DNA from: Planctomycetota bacterium
GTDB taxonomy: Bacteria; Planctomycetota; UBA1135; UBA2386
Assembly: GCA_016794035.1 (NCBI GenBank)
Contig: JAEUHS010000053.1
Location: 1-64,000 of the forward strand
Direction of reading: 5' to 3'
DNA: 64,000 nt
A program made the position numbers and the translations under genes. Below, one piece after another: positions 27,386 through 36,444 of the stretch (positions are counted from its first letter, which is position 1; the number at the start of each line of letters is the position of its first letter). The notes under the pieces were generated by a model that saw only the letters and a program-made list of their open reading frames with translations, searched no databases and had not been told where the DNA came from.

Positions 27386-27583
27386 GTGGCCGACGAGAAG
27401 AAGGGCTTCCTGCTGCGCCTGCCACCGCCGCTGTTCGACGAGCTGCGGCGGTGGGCCGAGCAGGACATGCGCAGCATCAACGGCCAGATCGAGTGGCTGC
27501 TGCGCGAGGCGCTGCGGCGACGCCTCGGCCACGACCCGCTCGCACCGCCCCCCAAGAAGGCACGCGGCTCCGGCAGCGGCTGA
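27386..27583 (+). CDS. Small ribbon-helix-helix (Arc-like) protein
   Basis: 65 aa from GTG, two bases after the SPFH stop. The N-terminus KKGFLLRLPPPLFDELRRWAEQDMRSINGQIEWLLREALRRR is an RHH/Arc fold: a short strand (GFLLRLP) and two helices. The Lys/Pro/Gly-rich tail is probably disordered. RHH dimers bind palindromic DNA; the 30-bp palindrome upstream of the SPFH gene is the obvious candidate target. The pairing of SPFH and Arc-like genes is recurrent in bacteria as far as I recall. No toxin gene accompanies it. Confidence 0.75.
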   Translation: MADEKKGFLLRLPPPLFDELRRWAEQDMRSINGQIEWLLREALRRRLGHDPLAPPPKKARGSGSG

Positions 27584-27601
27584 CGACGGCACCCGCGGCG
27601 A

Positions 27602-30088
27602 TTACTCGACGCGCCAGGCGGCGGCCTGCTCGGGGTGGCCGTTGACGCGATAGCCGTCGGCGATCGTGTTGCGCGCGTTGGTGACGTCGGCGTGGCCGGC
27701 CGGCAGCGCCGCGGCGAGCCGCTCGTACTCGGCGAGCAGCATCGGCTCGGCCTCGCTCCAGCGCCGCTGCCAGGCGAGGCACGCGCCGAGGTGGAAGCGC
27801 ATCGAGATGCCGTCCGGGTCCTCGGCAGCGAACGCGTCCTGCGACGCCTCGGCGGCGCGCCGCAGGTACGGTTCGGCCTCGGCGAACCGGTTGTCGAGGC
27901 AAAGGACCTGGCCGAGGTTGTGGATCGCGGTGACCCGCTCCGGGGTCATCTTGCCGCCGCGAGCCTCGTAGGCCGCCACGATCTGCCGCAGGCCGTCGAT
28001 CGCCGCCTGCGAACGTCCCTGCACGTGCAGCAGGTGCACGCGGTTGTTCAGCACCTTCAGCAGGCTCGTGCTGCCCTCGCCGAACACCGCGCGCGTCATC
28101 GTGATCAGGCCGGGATACAGCGCCTCCGCGCGGTCCAGCTGCCCCGCGAGCTGCAGCGCCATGACGTGCACCTGCAGCATGCTGCAGGTGACCTTGTGCG
28201 CGTCGCCGAAGCGCCCGCGCGCGAGCTGCCACACGCGCTCGGAGGCGGCGATCGCCAGATCGTGCTGGCCCAGCACGATCGCGGCCTGCGCGGTGCGCTG
28301 CTCGGCGAGCATCGCCGAGGCCTCGTTGTCGGTGCGCGCGGCCAGCTGGCGCAGTTCGGCGGCCGCCGTCAGCAGCTCCGTGGCGGCGTTCTGCTCGGCG
28401 AGCGACTTGCACCACGTGGTGACGATCTTGCGGCGCGTCGCGTCGCTGGCGCCGACCGCCGTCGCCGCGACGGCGTCGCGCAGCATCGCCGCGCCGCGTT
28501 CACGTTCGCCGGTGTGCACGAGCACCTCGCCGAGGTCGGCGGCCAGCACGTGCCCGTGCTCCCGCACCAGGACCGGATCCGTCGCCTGCAGCGGTCCGCC
28601 GCCCGGCAGGCCCTGCAGCAGCCAGGCGCGCTCGAGTTCGGCGCGCGCCTCGGGGTAGCGGCGCAACCGCGCGAACGTGCGTCCGCGCAGCTCGCGCAGC
28701 GCCTGTTCGACGGCCGGATCCGTCGTCGCACCTTCGTCCAACACCGCGCTCACGAGCAGTTCGTGCACGGTCAGGTCGCGGCTCGCCTCGGTGTCCTCGA
28801 TGCCCTCGAACAGGTCGGTGACGACGCGCAGCGCCTCGCGGCTGACCTCGTTGGCGCGCACGGCGACGCGTTCGCGGGCGCGCGCGGTCTCGGCGCCGCG
28901 CCACAGGCCGTAGCCGCCGACGGCGAGACCGGTGACGACCGCGGCGCCGACGAACGCGCCGATGCGGTGCCGTCGCATGGCCTTGGCGAGCCGGTAGCCG
29001 ACGCTGGGCACGCGCGCCGACACCGGCTCGTGCGCGCGCCAGCGGCGCAGGTCGTCGAGCAGCGCGCGCGCGGTCTGGTAGCGCCGCGCCGGGTCCTTCT
29101 GCAGCGCGTGCAGGACGATCCAGCCGAGGTCGGCGGGCAGGTCCGGCACGACGGCGCGCGGCGGCCGCGGCTCCTGTTCGAGCACGATCGCGGCGATGCG
29201 CGCGAACGGCACGCCGCCGAGGTCGTACGGCGCACGGTCGCACAGCAGCTGGTAGAGGATCACGCCGAGCGCGTAGACGTCGGCCGCGGTGCCGATCGCC
29301 GCGCTGTCGCCACGCAGCTGCTCGGGCGCCATGTACTGCAGCGTGCCGACGATCTCGCCGGCGACGGTGGGCGTCGCGCCGTCGGTGTCGGCGTCGGGCC
29401 CGAACGCGCGCGCGACGCCGAAGTCGATCAGCTGCAGCCGGCCGTCGCGGTCGACCAGAACGTTGCCCGGCTTGAGGTCGCGGTGCAGCACGCCGTGCCG
29501 ATGGCCGTGGTCGACCGCCTCGCCGAGCTGCTCGAACAGCGCCAGCCGCGCCTCGCGCGACAGTCCGTGCCGCCGCGCCCAGCTCAGCAGGTCGGTGCCG
29601 CCGTCGACCAGTTCCATCGCGAACCACGACACGAGGCTGTCGCCGACCTCGTCCTCGCCGGCCTCGAACAGGGTCGCGATCGCCGGGTGGCGCAGCTGCG
29701 CCAGCACCTGCACCTCGTGCCGGAAGCGCCAGCGTTCGGCCTCGCTGCGGCCGCCGCGCACGACCAGCTTGATCGCGACCCGCCGCTGCGGCTCCGCCTG
29801 CCGCGCCTCCCACACCGCGCCCATGCCGCCGCTGCCGAGCGGTCGCACCAGCTCGTAGCGACCCAGGCGCGCGCCCGCCGCCGCGAACGTCACCGAACGA
29901 GCGCCGGGCAGCGGCTGGGGGCCGCGTTCGAGGAACTGCGGCGCGGCCGCGTCCTGCGCCAGCAGCTCCCGGACCTGCTGCGCCAGCCCGCGGTCCGTCG
30001 CCGCGAGCGCCGCCAGCCGCGCCGCCACCGCCGCCGGTGGCAGGTCGCACAACCGTTCGAACTCCCGCCGGACCTGCGACCAGCTCAC
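27602..30088 (-). CDS. Membrane-anchored Ser/Thr protein kinase with TPR region
   Basis: 828 aa from GTG overlapping the stop of the sigma factor gene. An N-terminal helical segment of about 75 residues precedes a Hanks-type kinase (GSGGMGAVWEA, catalytic Lys107 in VAIK, HRDLKPGNVL, IDFGVAR, MAPEQL). One transmembrane helix lies at about 375-395 (IGAFVGAAVVTGLAVGGYGLW). Some 430 residues of TPR-like repeats follow on the other side. This layout is frequent in Planctomycetota and Acidobacteriota, where the gene is often paired with an ECF sigma gene, as here. It is the only kinase in the window and so a candidate to phosphorylate FHA-locus proteins, though no direct link is visible. Confidence 0.9.
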   Translation of the reverse strand: MSWSQVRREFERLCDLPPAAVAARLAALAATDRGLAQQVRELLAQDAAAPQFLERGPQPLPGARSVTFAAAGARLGRYELVRPLGSGGMGAVWEARQAEPQRRVAIKLVVRGGRSEAERWRFRHEVQVLAQLRHPAIATLFEAGEDEVGDSLVSWFAMELVDGGTDLLSWARRHGLSREARLALFEQLGEAVDHGHRHGVLHRDLKPGNVLVDRDGRLQLIDFGVARAFGPDADTDGATPTVAGEIVGTLQYMAPEQLRGDSAAIGTAADVYALGVILYQLLCDRAPYDLGGVPFARIAAIVLEQEPRPPRAVVPDLPADLGWIVLHALQKDPARRYQTARALLDDLRRWRAHEPVSARVPSVGYRLAKAMRRHRIGAFVGAAVVTGLAVGGYGLWRGAETARARERVAVRANEVSREALRVVTDLFEGIEDTEASRDLTVHELLVSAVLDEGATTDPAVEQALRELRGRTFARLRRYPEARAELERAWLLQGLPGGGPLQATDPVLVREHGHVLAADLGEVLVHTGERERGAAMLRDAVAATAVGASDATRRKIVTTWCKSLAEQNAATELLTAAAELRQLAARTDNEASAMLAEQRTAQAAIVLGQHDLAIAASERVWQLARGRFGDAHKVTCSMLQVHVMALQLAGQLDRAEALYPGLITMTRAVFGEGSTSLLKVLNNRVHLLHVQGRSQAAIDGLRQIVAAYEARGGKMTPERVTAIHNLGQVLCLDNRFAEAEPYLRRAAEASQDAFAAEDPDGISMRFHLGACLAWQRRWSEAEPMLLAEYERLAAALPAGHADVTNARNTIADGYRVNGHPEQAAAWRVE

Positions 30089-30651
30089 GACGCCTCCCCG
30101 CCGTCGAGACGCTGCCGCAGCCACGCCCGGGCCGCGCGCCAGCCGCGTTCGACCGTCGACTCCGAACAGCCCTGCACCGCCGCGATCTCGGCGTTGGTCA
30201 TGCCACCGAAGAAACGCATTTCGACCAGGCCGACCAGCAGCGGATCGTCGGTTTCGAGTTCCGCCAGCGCCAGGTCGAGGTCCAGCAGGTCGACCTCGCC
30301 GGCCTCGAGGAACGCGATCGCGTCGTCCAGTTCGCGGCGTTCGCCGCCGTCGCGCTTCTGCGCCTTGCGGGCCCGCACGTGGTCGACCAGCACGCTGCGC
30401 ATCGCCTTGCCGGCGACGCCGAGGAAGTGGCCGCGGTTGTCGAAGTCATGGCGACCGGCGATCTTCAGCCACGCCTCGTGCACCAGCGCCGTCGGCTGCA
30501 GGGTCGCGCCCTGCAGGCCGCGCAGCTGCCGCGCCGCCATGCCGCGCAGTTCGTGGTAGACGAGCTCGGCCAGGCGCGCACGCGCGTCGGTGTCGCCGTC
30601 CGCGACCCTTCGCAGCAGCAGCGTCACCTCACCGGCGCGGGAGTCCTCCAT
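30085..30651 (-). CDS. ECF sigma factor, planctomycete/acidobacterial type
   Basis: 188 aa from ATG. Region 2 reads LAELVYHELRGMAARQLR, LQPTALVHEAWLKIAG and FLGVAGKAMRSVLVDHVRARKAQKR; region 4 reads LVEMRFFGGMTNAEIAAVQGCSESTVERGWRAARAWLRQRL. This matches the ECF subgroup (TIGR02999-like) common in Planctomycetota and Acidobacteriota. The stop overlaps the kinase start by four bases, so both proteins are made together; kinase control of the sigma factor instead of an anti-sigma factor is the usual hypothesis. Confidence 0.9.
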   Translation of the reverse strand: MEDSRAGEVTLLLRRVADGDTDARARLAELVYHELRGMAARQLRGLQGATLQPTALVHEAWLKIAGRHDFDNRGHFLGVAGKAMRSVLVDHVRARKAQKRDGGERRELDDAIAFLEAGEVDLLDLDLALAELETDDPLLVGLVEMRFFGGMTNAEIAAVQGCSESTVERGWRAARAWLRQRLDGGEAS

Positions 30652-30694
30652 GGCTCGCCGCACTATAGCCAGCCCGCGGTGCCGGGCGGCGCGA

Positions 30695-31300
30695 TCAGAC
30701 GGGCGGCGGATCGAACGCGAGGTGGCGCGGCTCGCAGGTGCGCGCGTCGACGTCGAACATCAGGCAGCGATCGTGCGGCAGCGAGTAGACGTGCAACGTC
30801 ACCGTCACGTCACCGCCCGCGGCCGCCGGGTTGCCGAGGCGATGGATCGCCCGCACGCGGTCGGCGGTGGCGACCGCGCCGATCGCGTCGATCACGCCGG
30901 CACCCGTCGCCTCGAGGCCGACGCAGCCCGTGCGACCGTGCACGCTGCCGGCGATCGCCGCATCGGGCACCGCGGCGCCGGGCACCAGCCGGAACGTCTG
31001 CTCGGCGATCTGGCCGCGCACCAGCCGCACCCAGCCGCAGTTGCCGGCGTGGTTGTGCACCGGCGTGTACTGCCCCGGCGCCCAGGTCAGCACCATGACG
31101 TCGAAGTATCTGCTGCGGTGCACGCAGCGCCGCGCGTACTTGTGCGGCAGCGCGCCGATGAACGGCCGCAGCGTCGCCTCGTCGAGTTCGCCATCGGCCA
31201 GCAGCTCGGCGATGCGCGGCACCGTGATGTCGCCCGGCGCCACCTGTTCGAGGCGGTCGACGACGGTCTGCAGCGACAGGCGGGACATGCGGGTGGGCAT
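30695..31300 (-). CDS. Cysteine dioxygenase type I family
   Basis: 201 aa; ATG at 31300 or four codons later. It has the cupin fold of thiol dioxygenases: YFDVMVLTWAPGQYTPVHNHAGNCGWVRLVRG (H-x-H iron ligands) and VTVTLHVYSLP (third His), with the C-terminal aromatic/Arg region. Enzymes of this family oxidise cysteine or 3-mercaptopropionate to the sulfinic acid; the substrate cannot be fixed from sequence. It lies just downstream of two peptide transporter genes, which could supply cysteine from imported peptides. Confidence 0.82.
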   Translation of the reverse strand: MPTRMSRLSLQTVVDRLEQVAPGDITVPRIAELLADGELDEATLRPFIGALPHKYARRCVHRSRYFDVMVLTWAPGQYTPVHNHAGNCGWVRLVRGQIAEQTFRLVPGAAVPDAAIAGSVHGRTGCVGLEATGAGVIDAIGAVATADRVRAIHRLGNPAAAGGDVTVTLHVYSLPHDRCLMFDVDARTCEPRHLAFDPPPV

Positions 31301-31356
31301 CGTGCCCCGCCGCCGGGGCCGCGGCGAGGGGGTCGGGGTGCGAAGGGGGGCCCGGC

Positions 31357-33300
31357 TCAGGCGCCGTACTGCCGGATCGTGCGGTCGAGCCAGGGCAGGA
31401 TGGCGCGAATCGCCAATGCCACCACGGCCACGGTCGCGGCCAGCACCAGGAAGAACGTCGTCGGCGACATCAGCGCCTGGATGCCGCCGAAGAAGCCCGA
31501 CAGCTTGTTGCCGAACGCCGTGGCGCAGAACCAGCCGCCCATCATCAGGCCGACGAAGCGCTTCGGGCTGAGCTTGGTGACCAGCGACAGCCCCATCGGC
31601 GACAGGCACAGCTCGCCGACGGTGACGATCGCGTAGGCCGTCAGCAGCCACAGCGCCGAGACCTTCAGCGTGCCGCCCTCGGTCAGCCAGCCGGCCAGCG
31701 CCATCACCAGCATCGACACCATCGTCAGCAACAGGCCGTAGTAGATCTTGTCGGCGGTGCTGACGTCGCGGCTGCGCCGCCGCAGGAAGCCCCAGAACCA
31801 GACCAGCAGCGGCGTGAACAGGATCACGCAGCCGGCGTTCGCGGCCTGGAACAGCTCGGCGCTGGTGACGCGCAGGTAGTCGCCCGGCGGCAGGGTCGGC
31901 GTCGTCGCGTCGGCGAGGCGATAGACGTCGTCGAACGTCGCCTGGCTGACCAGCAGCACCGGCACGGCCGCGCCGGCGATCTGCCGCGTGAACGCGACCC
32001 GCCCCGCCGCCTTGCTGCCCTCGGCGACGTCGACGGCGATCGTCGGCACGCCGTGCGAATCGCGGCCCTGCTGCACCGTCACGGCGCCGTCGGGGTAGAC
32101 GTTCGCGGCGCGACGCGCGATCTCCGGATCGGTCGAAGGCGTGGCGCCGGCGACCTCGCCGCTGGTCGACACGGCCGCGACGTCGGGGTGCTGCTGACGC
32201 ACCGCGGCGACGGCGGCGACGTCGAGACGCGACGTGCCGAACTTCAGCGCCGTCGCCTCGTCGACGACGACCAGCGTGTCCTTGCTCGGCCTGGGCACGT
32301 CGGCGGCGGCGTTGCGGAAGTAGCTCGGCAGGGCGTCCTGGGTCGTGTTCCACGGCGCCAGGTCGAACACGCTGGCGCTGTGCCGGTCGGTGTCCTGGTT
32401 GGCCCACTGCGTCAGCGCGGTGGTGTTCAGGTGCAGGATCATGAAGAACGTGCCGCCGGCGACGAAGATCGGCAGCAGGGCCAGCAGCCCGGCGCGCTCC
32501 TGCGGCTCGGTCTTCGCCGGCAGCCGCAGGAAGAACACGATCAGCGGCAGCATGCCGGCCAGGAAGCCGCACATCGGCGGCGTCACCGGCGAGTCCGGGA
32601 ACCAGGTCGTCGCCACCCACCAGCCGACGAAGCCGACCACCAGCGCCGGCACCAGGATGGTCAGCAGGATCGTCGAGATCGGGATGTCGTCGTCGCGCTT
32701 CTGCGACGGCTTGTCCGCTTTGGCGAGCAGCCGCCAGAACACCAGCAGCAGCAGCACGCCGATCAGAAGCCCGCAGCCGGCCATGCGGAACGCCCAGAAC
32801 CAGCCGAACTGGTCGCGCACCCACGCCGACGAGAAGAAGGCCGCGAAGGCACCGATGTTGATGCCCATGTAGAACAGGTTGAAGCCGGCGTCGCGGCGCG
32901 GGTCGCCGCGTTCGTACAGGTTGCCGACCATCGCCGAGATGTTGGGCTTGAAGAAGCCGTTGCCGATGCAGACCAGCACGAGGCCGAGCACGAAGAACGT
33001 CTCGCCGCGCGTGCCGAGCGAGAACAGGCCCGCCGCCATGCACAGGCCGCCGATCAGCACCGAGCGCCGGAAACCGAGGTAGCGGTCGGCGATCAGGCCG
33101 CCGAGGAACGGCGTAGCGTAGACGAACGCGAGGTAGGTGCCGACGATGTCGTTCGCGGTCAGGTTCGGCAGCCCGAGTCCGCCGCGCTCGGTGTCGAGCG
33201 CGTACAGCAGCAGGATGCCGCCGATGACGTAGAAGCTGAGGCGCTCCCACATCTCGATGAAGAACAGGGGCGCGAGGCCGCGCGGGTGGTGCTTGAACAT
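31357..33300 (-). CDS. POT/PTR family peptide transporter with extra loop domain
   Basis: 647 aa. Proton-coupled oligopeptide transporter fold: IEMWERLSFYVIGGILLLYALD in helix 1, FLGGLIADRYLGFRRSV, NGFFKPNISAMVG and FYMGINIGAFAAFF. About 150 additional residues compared with its neighbour lie near residues 310-485 (ASVFDLAPWNTT, VVVDEATALKFG, VNVYPDGAVTVQ-like beta segments), interrupting the helices. The helix 1 YYG-type residues of the other transporter are replaced by SFYVIGG, and the usual FEQ-type motif is changed to LHLNTTALTQWAN. It may have shifted substrate choice. Co-oriented with a second POT gene 66 bp upstream. Confidence 0.88.
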   Translation of the reverse strand: MFKHHPRGLAPLFFIEMWERLSFYVIGGILLLYALDTERGGLGLPNLTANDIVGTYLAFVYATPFLGGLIADRYLGFRRSVLIGGLCMAAGLFSLGTRGETFFVLGLVLVCIGNGFFKPNISAMVGNLYERGDPRRDAGFNLFYMGINIGAFAAFFSSAWVRDQFGWFWAFRMAGCGLLIGVLLLLVFWRLLAKADKPSQKRDDDIPISTILLTILVPALVVGFVGWWVATTWFPDSPVTPPMCGFLAGMLPLIVFFLRLPAKTEPQERAGLLALLPIFVAGGTFFMILHLNTTALTQWANQDTDRHSASVFDLAPWNTTQDALPSYFRNAAADVPRPSKDTLVVVDEATALKFGTSRLDVAAVAAVRQQHPDVAAVSTSGEVAGATPSTDPEIARRAANVYPDGAVTVQQGRDSHGVPTIAVDVAEGSKAAGRVAFTRQIAGAAVPVLLVSQATFDDVYRLADATTPTLPPGDYLRVTSAELFQAANAGCVILFTPLLVWFWGFLRRRSRDVSTADKIYYGLLLTMVSMLVMALAGWLTEGGTLKVSALWLLTAYAIVTVGELCLSPMGLSLVTKLSPKRFVGLMMGGWFCATAFGNKLSGFFGGIQALMSPTTFFLVLAATVAVVALAIRAILPWLDRTIRQYGA

Positions 33301-33366
33301 GGCAGTGCGACGGGGAAACGGACGCGGCCGTCGGGCGACGGCCGCGCGGTGCCGGCGGCGACCGTG

Positions 33367-34875
33367 CTACTTGACGCCGTGCATCAGCTTGTTGATCGGC
33401 TTGCTGAGGATCAGCAGCAGCAGGCCGGCGCCGACCGACATGTAGAGGATCGGGGTGTAGGCGCCCACGTAGCCCGACAGCGGTGCACCGGCACCCTCGG
33501 GCGCCGACTCGCCGGCCAGCGCGGAGAACAGCCCGGCGACGTAGTTGCCCATCGAGATCGACAGGAACCACGCCCCCATGACCATGCCGGTCATGTGCGC
33601 CGGCGCCAGCTTGGTCACCATCGACAGCCCCACCGGCGAGATGCACAGCTCCCCGGTCGTGTGGAACAGGTAGACGAGGAACAGCGAGGCGAACATGCCC
33701 ATGCTCTTCGACTCGAAGCTCTGGATCGCCAGCAGGCACACGCCGAAGCCGAGGCCGACCTGCACGAGGCCGAGGCCGAACTTGGTCGGGATCGACGGGT
33801 TGCGGTTCGTGCGCGCGAGCCAGACCCACAACCAGGCGAACACCGGCGCCAGCAGGATGATGTAGACCGGGTTCACCGACTGGAAGTACTCGAACTCGAA
33901 CAGCCCCTTCTTGCCGACGTGGTCCTGCGCGAAGAAGTTCAGCGAGTTGCCGGCCTGTTCGAAGCAGGCCCAGAACAGCGCGTTGACGAACAGCAGGATG
34001 ATCAGCGCGCTGATGCGCTGCAGCACCACGGTGCCGAGCTTGACGCCCGAGTAGATCAGGAACACGATGATCAGGCCGGACAGGGTCAGCAGCAGGGTGC
34101 CCGCGACCTCCTTGTTGGCGAGCAGCAGGTAGACCAGCGGCGTGAGCGCGAGGCAGCCGAGCGCGGTGACCAGGGTCCAGCCCATGCCCTCGCGCCCCTC
34201 CGGCGCGCCGCCCTTGCCGTGCAGCAGCTTGCCGCCGGCGAGGAACGTGCCGATGCCGAGCAGCATGCCGGCGCCGGCCATGCCGAAGCCCCAGCGATAC
34301 TCGGGGTCGATCACCGCGACGCCGTTCTCCAGCAGCGGCGAACCATCGGGACCGACCGCCGGCGTGCCCATCCAGTACGACACCGCCACGCAGAGCAGCG
34401 GCGCGATCAGCGCGCCGACGTTGATGCCCATGTAGAAGATCGTGAAGCCCGAGTCGCGGCGCGGATCGCCGGGTTCGTACATCTTGCCGACCAGCGTCGA
34501 GATGTTCGGCTTGAACAGGCCGTTGCCGACCACGATGCCCGCCAGCCCGAACAGGAACGCGGTCTCGTTCGGGATCAACAGTGCGAACTCGCCGGCCGCC
34601 ATCACCAGGCCGCCGAGCAGGATCGAGCGGCGGTAGCCCATCACCCGGTCGGCGATGTAGCCACCGAAGATGCCGGTCGCGTAGACCAGCGCCGTGAAGG
34701 CGCCGTACGACAACGACGCCTGGTCCTGCGGCTTGTGGAACTGCTGCACCACGTACAGCGCCAGCAGCGCGCGCATGCCGTAGTAGCAGAAGCGCTCCCA
34801 CAGCTCGGCGAAGAACATCATGTAGAGGCCGGGCGGATGGCCCTTCGGCACGGGCGAGGTGCTGCTGTCGGTCAC
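33367..34875 (-). CDS. POT/PTR family peptide transporter
   Basis: 502 aa from GTG at 34875, chosen because AGGAG lies six bases before it; the longer frame upstream lacks this. Typical proton-dependent di/tripeptide transporter: AELWERFCYYGMRALLALYVV (ExxER helix 1 motif), FGGYIADRVMGYRRSILLGG, GLFKPNISTLVGKMYEPGDPRRDSGFTIFYMGINVGA and CFEQAGNSLNFF. About 14 helices. First gene of a likely three-gene unit with the second POT and cysteine dioxygenase. Confidence 0.9.
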   Translation of the reverse strand: MTDSSTSPVPKGHPPGLYMMFFAELWERFCYYGMRALLALYVVQQFHKPQDQASLSYGAFTALVYATGIFGGYIADRVMGYRRSILLGGLVMAAGEFALLIPNETAFLFGLAGIVVGNGLFKPNISTLVGKMYEPGDPRRDSGFTIFYMGINVGALIAPLLCVAVSYWMGTPAVGPDGSPLLENGVAVIDPEYRWGFGMAGAGMLLGIGTFLAGGKLLHGKGGAPEGREGMGWTLVTALGCLALTPLVYLLLANKEVAGTLLLTLSGLIIVFLIYSGVKLGTVVLQRISALIILLFVNALFWACFEQAGNSLNFFAQDHVGKKGLFEFEYFQSVNPVYIILLAPVFAWLWVWLARTNRNPSIPTKFGLGLVQVGLGFGVCLLAIQSFESKSMGMFASLFLVYLFHTTGELCISPVGLSMVTKLAPAHMTGMVMGAWFLSISMGNYVAGLFSALAGESAPEGAGAPLSGYVGAYTPILYMSVGAGLLLLILSKPINKLMHGVK

Positions 34876-35102
34876 GCGGGACTCCTGGCGGGAGAGGACG
34901 AGAGGGGATCGGAAAGCTACCCACGGCCGTCGCAGCAGGCACCCGCGAAAGCCCGGGCAATCGTGTCTCGTTCGCAGGTCGTCCGGCCGCGGCGGGCCGC
35001 GCGCTTCGCAACCCGCATGCCCCGACCCTTGCCCGCGCGGCCCCGGCCGGCGATCCTGCCGGCTCCCCCGCCGCACCGACACCGAACCGCAGAGAGCATC
35101 CG

Positions 35103-35813
35103 ATGGGCCGCCAGTGGCTGCACAGCAAGAAGGAGGTGACCGCCAACCGGCGGGCCCAGATCACGTCCAAGCTGGTCCGCGAGATCATGGTCGCCGCCAA
35201 GTCCGGCACCCCGGACCCGGCGATGAACCCGCGCCTCGCGCTGGCCGTCGAGGCCGCGCGCAAGCAGTCGGTCTCCAACGACGTGATCACCCGCGCGATC
35301 AACAAGGCCTCCGGCCAGGGCGCCGACGCGGTCAACTACGAGCTGGTGACCTACGAGGGCATGGGCCCGCACAACGTGCCGGTGGTCGTCGAGTGCATGA
35401 CCGAGAACCGCAACCGCACCGCGCCCGACATCCGCTCGCTGTTCCGCGACGCCCAGTTCGGCAGCAAGGTGATGTTCCTGTTCGACCACCGCGGCATCGT
35501 CGAGGCGACCCACGAGACGGCCGGCAAGGACCTCGAGGAGGCCGCGATCGAGGCCGGCGCGCAGGACGTGCAGCCGCTCGAGAGCACCCCCGAAGGGCAC
35601 AGCGGCGGCCGGTTCTTCACCGACCGCACCGACATGTACGAGGTCGCCAACGCGCTGAAGGAAGCGGGCTGGAACGTGGCGTCGGCGGAGCTGGGCTACG
35701 TCGCCAAGGACCTGGTCGAACTGCCGCCCGACGACCGCGCCAAGGTCGAGGCGTTCCTCGAACGGCTCGACGAGCACGACGACGTGCACCGGGTGTACGC
35801 GGCGCTGAAGTAG
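35103..35813 (+). CDS. YebC/PmpR family protein
   Basis: 236 aa. The start MGRQWLHSKKEVTANRRAQITSKLVREI and the regions NPRLALAVEAARKQSVSNDVITRAINKA and YEGMGPHNVPVVVECMTENRNRTAPDIRSLF are diagnostic for the YebC family, three-domain proteins annotated as transcriptional regulators and more recently linked to translation of difficult (polyproline) sequences. The second idea would suit this proteome, which has long proline tracts such as in the double-FHA protein. No ruvC neighbour. Confidence 0.92.
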   Translation: MGRQWLHSKKEVTANRRAQITSKLVREIMVAAKSGTPDPAMNPRLALAVEAARKQSVSNDVITRAINKASGQGADAVNYELVTYEGMGPHNVPVVVECMTENRNRTAPDIRSLFRDAQFGSKVMFLFDHRGIVEATHETAGKDLEEAAIEAGAQDVQPLESTPEGHSGGRFFTDRTDMYEVANALKEAGWNVASAELGYVAKDLVELPPDDRAKVEAFLERLDEHDDVHRVYAALK

Positions 35814-35817
35814 CCGC

Positions 35818-36444
35818 TCAGGCTTCCCGCACGACCAGCGGCAGCTTCGCCGCGCGCGCCGCCGCGCAGACCGCGTGCAGCGCCCCATAGCCGCGCCGCG
35901 CCGCGGCCAGCAGCTCGCCACCGGTCGGCGCCGGCAGATCGCGCCAGCCCGCGATCGTCTCGGCCTCGGCGGCGAACGTGCGGTCGTTGAGCCAGCGCAG
36001 CTGGTCGTGCAGGACCGCCAGCGAGCCGATCTCGGCGGCCGCGCCGTCGGGCATCGGCGCGCGCAGCGTCACCGGGAAATCACCCGGCAACCAAGCGCGG
36101 CAGGCCAGCAGGTGACCGTACTTGCTGGTCGCGAACTTGCCGTCGTGCGCGGCGCGCCACTCGCGGTCGAGCTCCAGCAGCGCCGGCACGGTGTCCGGCA
36201 ACTCCAGCTCCGTCCGCTCGGCGTAGAACGCGAACAGCCGCAGCGCCAGCCAACCGGCCTCGCCGAGGTCCGCGGTGGCGGCGACGTCGGCGCCTTCGTC
36301 CCAGACCAGCTGTTCGCCGAGCTTGTCCGCCACCGACGCGCGCAGATGGTCGCGCCACAGCTCGACGCCGGCGCGCAGCCGCGCCGCCTCGGCGGCGTCG
36401 GCCGCGAAGAAACGCGACAGCGGGCCGGCGAACGCGATCGCCAA
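35818..36444 (-). CDS. Conserved-looking protein of unknown function
   Basis: 208 aa from a TTG placed directly after the stop codon of the peptidase gene (TAGTTG), suggesting re-initiation. Soluble, mostly helical, with regular charged/hydrophobic pattern (LRLFAFYAERTELELPDTVPALLELDREW, FATSKYGHLLACRAWLPGDFPVTL). No signal peptide, no recognisable family. Codon use looks like its neighbours. An internal later start is possible. Confidence 0.55.
   Translation of the reverse strand: MAIAFAGPLSRFFAADAAEAARLRAGVELWRDHLRASVADKLGEQLVWDEGADVAATADLGEAGWLALRLFAFYAERTELELPDTVPALLELDREWRAAHDGKFATSKYGHLLACRAWLPGDFPVTLRAPMPDGAAAEIGSLAVLHDQLRWLNDRTFAAEAETIAGWRDLPAPTGGELLAAARRGYGALHAVCAAARAAKLPLVVREA

Noticed and set aside
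32053..35139. 1028-codon plus-strand open frame
   Set aside because: Antisense shadow rich in His, Gln, Arg and Asp over the two POT genes; no family resemblance.
30695..35335. 1546-codon minus-strand open frame
   Set aside because: Only the last 201 codons are cysteine dioxygenase; the rest is an out-of-frame shadow of the two peptide transporter genes.
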